From IMG/VR virus record IMGVR_UViG_3300020469_000014, positions 1 through 64,000 of that record: a DNA stretch of 64,000 nucleotides; one strand, given 5' to 3'. The translations under genes were made by a program, and so were the position numbers. Shown here one piece after another: positions 1 through 7,724 of the stretch (its first letter is position 1; each line of letters starts with the position of its first letter). A model generated the notes under the pieces. That model was not told where the DNA came from, did not search any database, and worked only from the letters and a program-made list of their open reading frames with translations. Source of the DNA: a virus.

Positions 1-188
1 CCATCACCGAATTCTGGTATAGCAGTTCCATCGTTACGATAGAATTCTCCTAATTCTGTTGAAGCAGCACTAACTTTAGAAAAAAGTAGCATCCCTTCTG
101 CATCTCTTCTGAGTGCATACACGAAAAAACCCGACGATTCGGAGGGGTCAAACTGTCCAGAAATAGAATTACTTAGCGTAAGTGCCAT
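1..188 (-). CDS. Partial structural-region protein, N-terminus only
   Basis: The first 62 codons of a gene that runs off the left edge of the window. It starts with ATG at 188, MALTLSNSISGQF, and lies 2 nt downstream of the stop of the Mtd-N-like gene, so it is the next gene in the late structural operon. The visible part has no recognisable domain. Position suggests a virion or tail-fibre-associated protein. Confidence 0.7.
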   Translation of the reverse strand, partial: MALTLSNSISGQFDPSESSGFFVYALRRDAEGMLLFSKVSAASTELGEFYRNDGTAIPEFGD

Positions 189-190
189 TT

Positions 191-649
191 TTAACTAGCC
201 CTATTGTTGAATACTTTCCAAAGGGATCCATTCCAAATAAAAGTCACTGACGCACCCGAAACGTCCATGATGAAAGGAGAAGATTCTTTAACTAAATGTC
301 CGTTTTCAAAACTGTATATTGATGTAACGTTAATAGGATGAATGCTAAAGAAGTTAGCAAAATCTTCGATCCATACCCAGTCACCAACCGCACGAGGAGT
401 TGGCATGGCAAGATCAAATCCATCAGGACTATTTTGGGAATCAACAGTATATTTTTGGTTTGTACTCAATGGATAAGTTCCAGATACAAACGTCCATCTT
501 GCTCTAGCAAGTTCAAATCCGCCAGGAGTAGCCCCGTCGTGTACAACAGCCGTATTCTTATCTGTGTCTACTGTTATCTCGGCTAGAGCTCCAGTAAAGT
601 TAAAGTGTTCAGCTGTAGTTCCTTTTCTAAATTGAACCTGCTTGGTCAT
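191..649 (-). CDS. Fibre-like structural protein with Mtd-N-like domain (152 aa)
   Basis: The N-terminal 50 residues (VQFRKGTTAEH, then GALAEITVDTDKNTAVVHDG) match the widespread phage fibre N-terminal module related to the Mtd N-terminal domain, which attaches fibres or decorates tail proteins. Residues about 50-150 look like the beta-rich fibre segment often ending in a GASVTFIWNGSLWKV-type strand. This is probably a virion tail or fibre protein displayed on the particle. A TAAATA late-type motif lies about 31 nt upstream. The family match is strong; the exact virion position is inferred. Confidence 0.8.
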   Translation of the reverse strand: MTKQVQFRKGTTAEHFNFTGALAEITVDTDKNTAVVHDGATPGGFELARARWTFVSGTYPLSTNQKYTVDSQNSPDGFDLAMPTPRAVGDWVWIEDFANFFSIHPINVTSIYSFENGHLVKESSPFIMDVSGASVTFIWNGSLWKVFNNRAS

Positions 650-680
650 GAATCAGATGTCCAATAGTTATGCTTCTCCA

Positions 681-690
681 TTTATTTATA
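681..690 (-). promoter_or_regulatory. Late-promoter-like TATAAATAAA
   Basis: Minus-strand TATAAATAAA about 31 nt upstream of the Mtd-N-like gene, in the short gap after the 1553-aa gene. It matches the T4-type late promoter core (TATAAATA), recognised by gp55-like sigma in that phage group. Confidence 0.6.
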
Positions 691-694
691 GGAT

Positions 695-3600
695 TTAGAT
701 TATGACAACATAAGTTCTACCTTCTTCGATGACCGCATACTCTGTTTCGGCATTACCAAAGGTGTTAACTTGACCAATTCCAACGTAAGTTGCCCGAGCG
801 AGAGATTCCTTAGATCCAGCAAGTCCTTTGAATCTTCCTTGACTCTCGTACCCAGCAAAGGTAAAGGATTCGACAGCTGATCCACTTGTCTGGTAAAGAA
901 CTGCAACACCAATACCAATCGAAGGTGTGAAATCGACAAATGGGTGTACAAGAGGTGTATTGGAGAATGTAAATGTTCCAGATGTGCCTGGATCTTTGTC
1001 GTCTCCGTAGTATCCAAATACTTGGATTTGTTTTGTAGCACCAACACCAGAGATTGTAGTAATGCCAGATGTGCCTGGATCTCTGTCGTCTCCATAGTAT
1101 CCGTAAACCTGATTGATTTCGGTAAGTGCAGATGCACCCTTGAGATCGAAGAGGACTGTGCCTTCCAGATCGTCCGCTGTAAATCTGACAATAGATGAAC
1201 CAGAGAAGGTAGCAGTACCAACACCAATTTCTCTGAAGAATCCTTGTTCTCTTGCACTTCCAGAGAATGTAACAATACCAGAACCAGTGAAAGCTGGAGT
1301 GTAATCGATGTCTGGATGTGTAAGTTCTCCAGATAATGTGAATGTACCAGATGGAACGAAGTCTTGGAATACTTGGAAGTATCTTGTTTCTGCAACACCT
1401 GTGATATCTGTAAGAATTGATCTTGCAGCAGATGGTTCGACGGTTGCCTCTGCAGCACCACCAAGAATACTGAATGTACCAGAACCTGTTGGAGACAGTC
1501 TGATACCAGTAACAACTCTTTGATCGTTGCTGAGTGTAAGAGTTCCAGATCCGTTGAACTGGCGTTGACGGAAGGCAACACTTTCTCCAGACAGTGTAAT
1601 TGTTGCAGTATCTTCTGGAGTCTGAGCAGAGAAGGATTCTTCTGCCGTTCCGTTGAATATAGAAGTTCCAGCGACAAGTTCTGCAGCAGCTGTTGCTTCT
1701 GCAATACCACCAACTGCGAATAGAGAACCAGAACCAACTTCGACGGATGATGTTGCTTCGTCTTGACCAGAACCACTGTAAGTAAATGTGCCGCCGCCAG
1801 ATGCTTGAACAGATGTTCTCTCGATTGTGAGAATACCACCTTCCTGACGAATAGTGATACCACCAGATGTGCCTGGATCTTTGTCGTCTCCATAGTATCC
1901 AAATACAGAAATTGGTCTTGCTTCTGCACCAGATGTCTGGAAGTCGAATAGGAGAGATCCAGCACCAAATTCTGTTGCAGGGATAAATCTCTCTTTTGCA
2001 CCAAACTCAACACCGTTAAGATCGCCAATTCCATCATCACCAATTTGACCATTGGCCTCAGTACCAATACCGAGAATGTAGATCGTACCATCAGTAAGAA
2101 TAGGAGCGTTGGTACGACCGATTGCCTTACCGTTAAGACTGATAATACCAGAGGTAGGATATTTGGGTACGAACCTTGTGGTAACAATGCCAGGATCTCC
2201 GTACTCTCCTCCAGTACCGCCAGGCAAGAAGGTAAAACCTGTTTCGATACCAATGTTCCTTTCGATACCATAATGAGGTGTGAAGTCGATTTGTGGGTGA
2301 TTGAGTTCTCCACTGAGTCGTAGAGTTGCCTTCTGAGATTGAGAAGCAAAGGCTGCACTGAGATCTGTATATCCACCACCAAAGATGTGTAGGTAAGTTC
2401 CTTCTGGAGGATCGAAGCTCGATCTCTCGATAGATGCTCCAGAGAATGTAGTAATACCAGAAGCGGGTGGAACGATAATCCTTCTGTAGGTTGTAAACCC
2501 AACAGCTTGAGTTTGTTGAAGGGTGATATTTCCAGATCCAACAAAGTCTTTGGTGACACTCTCGTTTGCAGTATCGTAGATATCGAATAGAACAGTTCCT
2601 TCTGGAGTCTGAGCAATGTATCTTTCTTCTGCACCACTAACGAAGTCGAATAGAGATGTTGTACTACTTGCAACTGCAACTCTCTCGACTCCAGTACCAG
2701 ATACGATAAGTGAACCAGAACCAACCCAACTTGGGATGAACTGAGTAATCGTGTCCGAGATCTGTGGGAATACAAGTTTTCCGTATGGGAAACGAGATTC
2801 TGTTGGTGCTGGCTCTGTAATGAATCCAGCATCTTCGTAACCCTGATTGATTTCTTGTGAATTGAAACCAGTGTAGTGTGGATATAAGAATTGATCGTAT
2901 GCAGGTCCGCCAACAGAACTGATGCCAAGTTCACCGTAGTCTTGAGACACAGTGTTGTCATCAAATCCGATACCATATTGACTAGTCTTATCGAAGGAAG
3001 GTAATATCTCAACACCACCAGATCCTTGGTCGTATGTGAGACCACCGTTACTAAAGAGAACGTCTTGAGAGTATCTGTTGAGTTCGTCATCAAATGTTTC
3101 AGTACCAGAAGCCTGTCCAAGTATGTTGAGTCCGAATCCAAAGCTTGGGTCTCCAAGAATACCACCGTAGTTTTCGTTCTCAGTACCAAAGAGTATAGAA
3201 GACTCATTGTAAGAATCTGTATTCTTCTCACCAGATGCCGCACCATTGACGAATAATGTTCCGCCAAACTCGTTTTCTTTGTGTTGTATAACTCTTGCGT
3301 ATGTCTGATTCTCTTCTCTACCCTGACTGAAGGTTCCTGTACCAACACCAGAGATATGTGGTGCAAATACCTGACCAGCAGTACCACCAAGATATGAGTA
3401 GTCTCCCTGTAAGTATGCCTTGGTACTGGATTCAACTGCACCACCGATACTGAATAATGTACCAGATCCTTCTGGTATGACTGGTGTAATAGACTCGTTA
3501 CCAGTACCATTAATTGTAAATTGACCTTCTTCACCAAATACTGTATGTTGTGGAGCCTGTGATAACCATAGTTCTCCAGATATGAATATACCAGCATTGT

Positions 3601-5356
3601 GTGTAGCAATACCAGATTTTCCAGAACTCTCGTATTGAATTGCAGATGCAACGTCGAGATCTTCTGAAAGTAAGAAGGTTGCTGTTCCTGTAAATCCAAC
3701 AGTCTGTCTGGAAAGTGAAGTTTCTCCAAGAGAGAATGTAACTTCTCTGTTGGGGTAGTGTTGACCACCAATCTGAACGTAGTTGAAGTCTGGAAGTAGG
3801 AATCCCCAGTTTTCTGCCGACTTGGGAATAGTCTCGTCGTTTGTATTGATTGGTCCCCAATCTTCGTAAGATTGAGTTGGAGTAGCAGTAATAAGACCCC
3901 AATCGAGCTCTTCTGTTTTTTGATCTCCAAGAGGCGATATCCAAGAAGGAGTGTAAACAGGTGTACCCTGTTGCATCCCTCCAGAGAAATCAAACAGATT
4001 TGTATTCTCGTAGTCCTTGACAAGTACAACATCTGTTGCCGAACCAGAAGTATTGAAGAGGACTGTTCCTTCGTCTCCCTGTTTAACAAGTTTGATACCA
4101 GAAACAGATCCAGTAAGTCTAACAAGTGCCTTTTTAGTATCGGGAAGTAAGACTCTACTTTCAGCACCAGTTCCAGAGATATCAAAGAGAACTGTGTTAT
4201 CAACAGTTGCAGGGACAAATGCCTCATCTGCACTACCAGATATGGCGACTTCACCCTCAAGACCGAAGATTGTACTTTGTGGAGCCTGACTGAAGAAGTT
4301 GGTTCCAGAGAATGTTCCTGTACCAGATCCAGAGTATGCAAAGAGTGATCCTTCTGCAGCAATTCCTTCTTTCTTGAACGTACCAGAACCGTGGTATCCC
4401 CTGACAAATAGATCGTGGCCCCTGACAAAGGTTGACTGATACTCGTCGAAGAAGATCCCACCTTGTAATTTTTGTAATATTACACCGTAATCTTCAGCAG
4501 ATGTAGGTGTATCTAATATACCTCCGTAACTCTCGAATGCTACCTGATCTTCGTCAGAGAATGATCTCTCCTTCGCAAGAGAATCTGTGATAACCTCGTC
4601 AAATGTGACATTGAGATCATCGAAGGATGCTCCTTCTCTAACTGTAATTGTGCCGTTATCTTCTTTCTCGAATACGTCAGACTCTGATCTGGCGTAGTTG
4701 TATATGACTTTCTCAACATCAAATAGTCGGGTATCTCCACCCTTCGCCCTAAAGGCGTTTTTGATAATTGGTAAGTAGGCTTCGTTGTATGGAGTCTGTT
4801 GTTCTCCAGTTACGGATACAGAGCCACTACCATTATAAGAATAAACTTGGTCTAGGTCGTTTGCAGACAGCCCTGACTTGGCAATCGCACCAACACCTAT
4901 GTAATTTCCTCTAGATATAGATTCTTCTGCTGTCCCAGATGGGATGAAGATGACAGCTCCCGCTGCTCCAAGATCTGGTATGACGACTCTTTCGAGACCG
5001 TTACCAAATTCATGAACAGTACCAGTACCAACCCAAGGCACTGCTGCAGATACTAGTGCAGAATCATTAACATCGAATAGGACTGTATTTGCGTTCTCTG
5101 GAATCCACTGAGTTCTTGATCTACCAAACTCGTCTCTTCCGTCTACTACATTTATTGGACCAAACGGTAGCACATCTGATGTATCGTTGATGAGTCCGTG
5201 GTCATTTACAAAGAAGAAATTCTCGTCTCTTTCGGGTTCTACATGTTGATTTATGTCGCCATAGTCAATATTCTCCACTGACGCGACGGTGATATTACCA
5301 CCGTCAAATGTAGTGAATAAATCTATCTTCGTATTGTCGTAGACAAATACTGTCAA
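695..5356 (-). CDS. Large repeat-rich structural protein (1553 aa)
   Basis: A very long beta-strand-rich, Gly/Ser/Thr-rich protein with scarcely any Cys. It is built from degenerate short repeats such as GTVLFD, SGSGTFT and GxAxES, which recur dozens of times. A 13-residue unit VFGYYGDD(K/R)DPGTSG occurs three times near the C-terminus. This is the composition of an extended fibre or shaft. I chose the TTG start at 5356 because GGGGGA sits 5 nt upstream and no in-frame ATG is better placed. A terminator hairpin lies immediately before it. It sits among late structural genes and is probably a tail-fibre or baseplate-associated virion protein; no known domain is recognised. Confidence 0.85.
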   Translation of the reverse strand: MTVFVYDNTKIDLFTTFDGGNITVASVENIDYGDINQHVEPERDENFFFVNDHGLINDTSDVLPFGPINVVDGRDEFGRSRTQWIPENANTVLFDVNDSALVSAAVPWVGTGTVHEFGNGLERVVIPDLGAAGAVIFIPSGTAEESISRGNYIGVGAIAKSGLSANDLDQVYSYNGSGSVSVTGEQQTPYNEAYLPIIKNAFRAKGGDTRLFDVEKVIYNYARSESDVFEKEDNGTITVREGASFDDLNVTFDEVITDSLAKERSFSDEDQVAFESYGGILDTPTSAEDYGVILQKLQGGIFFDEYQSTFVRGHDLFVRGYHGSGTFKKEGIAAEGSLFAYSGSGTGTFSGTNFFSQAPQSTIFGLEGEVAISGSADEAFVPATVDNTVLFDISGTGAESRVLLPDTKKALVRLTGSVSGIKLVKQGDEGTVLFNTSGSATDVVLVKDYENTNLFDFSGGMQQGTPVYTPSWISPLGDQKTEELDWGLITATPTQSYEDWGPINTNDETIPKSAENWGFLLPDFNYVQIGGQHYPNREVTFSLGETSLSRQTVGFTGTATFLLSEDLDVASAIQYESSGKSGIATHNAGIFISGELWLSQAPQHTVFGEEGQFTINGTGNESITPVIPEGSGTLFSIGGAVESSTKAYLQGDYSYLGGTAGQVFAPHISGVGTGTFSQGREENQTYARVIQHKENEFGGTLFVNGAASGEKNTDSYNESSILFGTENENYGGILGDPSFGFGLNILGQASGTETFDDELNRYSQDVLFSNGGLTYDQGSGGVEILPSFDKTSQYGIGFDDNTVSQDYGELGISSVGGPAYDQFLYPHYTGFNSQEINQGYEDAGFITEPAPTESRFPYGKLVFPQISDTITQFIPSWVGSGSLIVSGTGVERVAVASSTTSLFDFVSGAEERYIAQTPEGTVLFDIYDTANESVTKDFVGSGNITLQQTQAVGFTTYRRIIVPPASGITTFSGASIERSSFDPPEGTYLHIFGGGYTDLSAAFASQSQKATLRLSGELNHPQIDFTPHYGIERNIGIETGFTFLPGGTGGEYGDPGIVTTRFVPKYPTSGIISLNGKAIGRTNAPILTDGTIYILGIGTEANGQIGDDGIGDLNGVEFGAKERFIPATEFGAGSLLFDFQTSGAEARPISVFGYYGDDKDPGTSGGITIRQEGGILTIERTSVQASGGGTFTYSGSGQDEATSSVEVGSGSLFAVGGIAEATAAAELVAGTSIFNGTAEESFSAQTPEDTATITLSGESVAFRQRQFNGSGTLTLSNDQRVVTGIRLSPTGSGTFSILGGAAEATVEPSAARSILTDITGVAETRYFQVFQDFVPSGTFTLSGELTHPDIDYTPAFTGSGIVTFSGSAREQGFFREIGVGTATFSGSSIVRFTADDLEGTVLFDLKGASALTEINQVYGYYGDDRDPGTSGITTISGVGATKQIQVFGYYGDDKDPGTSGTFTFSNTPLVHPFVDFTPSIGIGVAVLYQTSGSAVESFTFAGYESQGRFKGLAGSKESLARATYVGIGQVNTFGNAETEYAVIEEGRTYVVII
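981..1906 (-). repeat. Three in-gene direct repeats encoding YYGDDxDPGTSG
   Basis: Near-identical stretches of about 40 nt at roughly 981-1021, 1067-1108 and 1864-1906, all in the same reading frame of the 1553-aa gene. Each encodes (V/Y)(F/Y)GYYGDD(K/R)DPGTSG. Identity at the nucleotide level suggests recent duplication or conversion. Confidence 0.8.
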
Positions 5357-5370
5357 AGGTTTCCCCCGAA

Positions 5371-5405
5371 ATAAAAAGACCCTGCCTTAATTATAAAGCA
5401 GAGTC
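5371..5405 (-). terminator. Rho-independent terminator
   Basis: On the minus strand GACTCTGC pairs with GCAGGGTC (8 bp, one G-T wobble) across a 12-nt A/T-rich loop, followed by TTTTTATTT. It closes the transcript of the 335-aa gene and lies only 14 nt before the TTG start of the 1553-aa gene. Confidence 0.75.
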
Positions 5406-5414
5406 CACATATTG

Positions 5415-5423
5415 ATATTTAGT
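5415..5423 (-). promoter_or_regulatory. Late-promoter-like CTAAATA before the terminator
   Basis: Minus-strand CACTAAATATC between the stop of the 335-aa gene and the hairpin at 5371-5405. If functional, its transcript would begin just before the hairpin, so it is either a fortuitous match or part of an attenuated leader for the 1553-aa gene. Confidence 0.35.
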
Positions 5424-5430
5424 GTTTCTA

Positions 5431-6438
5431 TTAGTCGAGTGCGACGTTTAGAGTAATCTTAATCTGGTCTCCGTTGTTTTGGATGTTGTAAGGACCGTTT
5501 GTGAATCTCTCAGCGTACATGATTGAACTATAGAGAGTTGCAGTATTTAATCCCAACACACCGTTAGATGTAGCACTCATAGATGGAGTTGTTACAAACT
5601 CATCTGCGTTTGGTACTTCAAATACAGTGTAAACATTAGACTCAAGAGTTGTGTTACCAGCACCAGCGTTAACGTAGAGGATATCACCCGCTCTAAGTCC
5701 GTGGTTGGCGAACGTAATCTTACCGAAACTGAATGTGACTGATGGGTCAGTAGCAACCTGAATGTTATCAACCAGAGGTTTGTCTAGGTAGATCGTTCTG
5801 TAAGCTCTATCAATACCGATAATCTTAGTATTAGTTGCGACACCAGAGTTACCAGCAACGAACTGTCCAAGTGTTAAGTCGTCAATACTAACTTGTGGGT
5901 CGATTGTAAGGTAAGAGTTACCGACAACACCGATAGTTGGGTCTGTGTTGTTACCCTTAGTAACAGTAGTTCCGATACCAACACCAGCACCATGAACAAC
6001 ACCCTGTACTGCGACAGGCATGTTATTTGCTCTAGTGACGTAGTAACCGTAGATGTTACCAGCAGGTCCAGTGAAAGTAAATGTTTGTTCTGGATATGTA
6101 GCGGTTGTACCACTACCAACGTTCTTGATAACCCACCTAGATCCATTTAACAGGATACCATACTGCTGGTTATAATCCTGATCTCCTCTGTTGTTTACAC
6201 AGACTGGATAACCAGTATTTGCAGTAGTACCATAACCGTTAACGTTTCCGTCAATGTAGGGTTCAAAGTACGAAGTTGCAGAAGGAACATCGCCCTCAGC
6301 AGGGGTCGTGTTACTTGTAAAAAGTTTTAATACAAGATTTCGGGGTGATGTATCTTCTAAATCTGCGACAAAGTTATTCTGAGCAATCAGATAACGCAGC
6401 GACTCAATTTCACCAATATTAGGAACGAGTAATGCCAT
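5431..6438 (-). CDS. Virion structural protein (335 aa)
   Basis: Starts MALLVPNIGEIE, with GAGG 10 nt upstream of the ATG. It resembles a commonly seen but functionally unassigned cyanomyovirus structural protein: an N-terminal segment ending in NLVLKLFTSNTTP and later segments rich in short beta strands. Only the late structural operon context and this composition support a virion role. It has its own TAAATA motif overlapping the previous stop and is followed by a strong terminator, so it may be transcribed at a higher level than its neighbours. Confidence 0.75.
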   Translation of the reverse strand: MALLVPNIGEIESLRYLIAQNNFVADLEDTSPRNLVLKLFTSNTTPAEGDVPSATSYFEPYIDGNVNGYGTTANTGYPVCVNNRGDQDYNQQYGILLNGSRWVIKNVGSGTTATYPEQTFTFTGPAGNIYGYYVTRANNMPVAVQGVVHGAGVGIGTTVTKGNNTDPTIGVVGNSYLTIDPQVSIDDLTLGQFVAGNSGVATNTKIIGIDRAYRTIYLDKPLVDNIQVATDPSVTFSFGKITFANHGLRAGDILYVNAGAGNTTLESNVYTVFEVPNADEFVTTPSMSATSNGVLGLNTATLYSSIMYAERFTNGPYNIQNNGDQIKITLNVALD

Positions 6439-6479
6439 TGAAAAACTACCTCTAGGGTCTTAGAACGTTAAGAACTATA

Positions 6480-6489
6480 CTTATTTATA
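6480..6489 (-). promoter_or_regulatory. Late-promoter-like TTATAAATAAG
   Basis: Minus-strand TTATAAATAAG about 43 nt upstream of the 335-aa gene. It overlaps the stop codon of the 224-aa gene. Confidence 0.6.
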
Positions 6490-7159
6490 ATTTTAATTTT
6501 AGAGAGATTAGTAACCTTCTAATATTGTTCACGCTTACCACAGTGAAACGGAGAATATCCCCTGCTCCAATAGTAGTCGTCCAATTATTTAGGACATCAT
6601 CAAAGTATTTATCCGAATTGGATAATTGCACTCTCGAACCACCAGTAATACTGGTGAAATTCGGATAATCTGCGAAAGTACATTTTTCTAGTTCAATAAC
6701 AATATCACCAGTCTGATCGGATAAGACTCTGATGTTTTCAATAAGTCCAGTGACATCTATTGTGATTTTGCCTTTGTCACCAGGCTGCATTGGAAGACTG
6801 CCGCTATCAATAACATAGTTTACGGTTCGTGTTAAATCAGCTGCTGCAGCAAGAGCAATAATTACTACATCGTCGTTTGCTGCTGGTGGAGTTGTAAATA
6901 CAACTTGGTCACCAGAAATATTATAATCATTTGCTGGATCTAAGAACAAACCATTTTTAGTAACAATAAGTTGTTGATTATTGTTAGGAGTATATGGTGC
7001 TCCTTGATCATTTAAGTTAAATGTGGTTTCAGTACCATCTTGTACTGGTGTTTTACCAATAATGATGTTACCATATTGGATCGACTTTGAGGGAACCTCA
7101 TAGTCTACACCGACATTATAACTGCCAGGATCGTTAAGAGTGACTAAGTAATCTGCCAT
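6485..7159 (-). CDS. Tail-fibre-like structural protein (224 aa)
   Basis: Residues about 37-105 contain the recurrent phage fibre module seen as DGTETTFNLND, then LIVTKNGLFLDPANDYNIS, then VVFTTPPAANDDVVII. This module forms a small beta sandwich in many fibre and baseplate proteins. The remainder is beta-rich without a recognisable catalytic motif. Its start overlaps the stop of the 111-aa gene by one base (TAATG), implying translational coupling. Likely a virion component; exact location unknown. Confidence 0.8.
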   Translation of the reverse strand: MADYLVTLNDPGSYNVGVDYEVPSKSIQYGNIIIGKTPVQDGTETTFNLNDQGAPYTPNNNQQLIVTKNGLFLDPANDYNISGDQVVFTTPPAANDDVVIIALAAAADLTRTVNYVIDSGSLPMQPGDKGKITIDVTGLIENIRVLSDQTGDIVIELEKCTFADYPNFTSITGGSRVQLSNSDKYFDDVLNNWTTTIGAGDILRFTVVSVNNIRRLLISLKLKL

Positions 7160-7494
7160 TATCGTGTTACGCCTGGGATTACAAGAAGGTTTCCTTGTAT
7201 TGGTCTAGTCTTATACGCATTGGGCGATTCTAAAACAAGATCATACACATATCTCCCTCCTTCTATTACAGAAGTAATAGTAGATGCCATTGCAACTTTG
7301 ATCTGTCCATTGACCCTATTGGGGAAAGATACCACAAAAGGAGTGGACTTAGATGCCTCAGGGTGCTTTCTTAGTTGAGCAGATCCACTATATCCTGTTA
7401 GATTTAAAGCGGAAGCATTTTCATTTCTGATAGTAAATGTTGCTTCAAAATCTACACCTTGATCTAAAACTAAGTTGATGTTCCTTGCTGTCAT
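7159..7494 (-). CDS. Small structural protein (111 aa)
   Basis: Starts MTARNINLVLDQGVDFEATFTI and continues as alternating beta strands ending GNLLVIPGVTR, compatible with one Ig-like beta-sandwich domain. Such small proteins accompany fibre genes in marine T4-like phages. The TAATG overlap with the 224-aa gene indicates co-translation. Function is inferred from context and fold type only. Confidence 0.75.
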   Translation of the reverse strand: MTARNINLVLDQGVDFEATFTIRNENASALNLTGYSGSAQLRKHPEASKSTPFVVSFPNRVNGQIKVAMASTITSVIEGGRYVYDLVLESPNAYKTRPIQGNLLVIPGVTR

Positions 7495-7513
7495 CTGTCA
7501 AAGGGAGGTTTTA

Positions 7514-7523
7514 GTTATTTATC
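7514..7523 (-). promoter_or_regulatory. Late-promoter-like GATAAATAAC
   Basis: Minus-strand GATAAATAAC about 20 nt upstream of the 111-aa gene, overlapping the end of the 69-aa coiled-coil gene. It matches the TAAATA core found before other late genes here. Confidence 0.55.
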
Positions 7524-7724
7524 TAATTTACTCAAAATGAGTTTCATCATATCTTTTAGTTCATCAACATCATCCTTTAGTTTATCCATTTCCTCTGCTT
7601 CTACTAACTTTCTCTCTTTTAATTTGAGGTAGTTATTGTATGCAGTATCATTGCAATTAAGAATTGCACCACTATCTTCATCTCGATAAAGAGAATTACT
7701 ATCTTTCACTTTTACTTTATTCAT
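7515..7724 (-). CDS. Small coiled-coil protein (69 aa)
   Basis: The second half (from about residue 33, LKERKLVEAEEMDKLKDD on) has heptad-spaced Leu/Met/Ile and alternating acidic and basic residues, so it should form a coiled coil. Its start overlaps the stop of the 2505-aa gene (TAATG). Possibly a small virion or assembly factor made with that protein; no family recognised. Confidence 0.7.
   Translation of the reverse strand: MNKVKVKDSNSLYRDEDSGAILNCNDTAYNNYLKLKERKLVEAEEMDKLKDDVDELKDMMKLILSKLDK

Noticed and set aside
3531-3944. Other frames of 60-180 codons inside the giant structural genes on both strands
   Set aside because: They overlap confident genes completely, lack ribosome-binding sites and have Ser/Cys/Arg-rich compositions typical of antisense or shifted frames.
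700-4461. A second open frame of about 1250 codons on the minus strand
   Set aside because: It lies wholly inside the 1553-aa gene in another frame, has a Leu/Ser/His-rich composition unlike any protein family, and no start site of its own. It is a by-product of the repeat and codon pattern.
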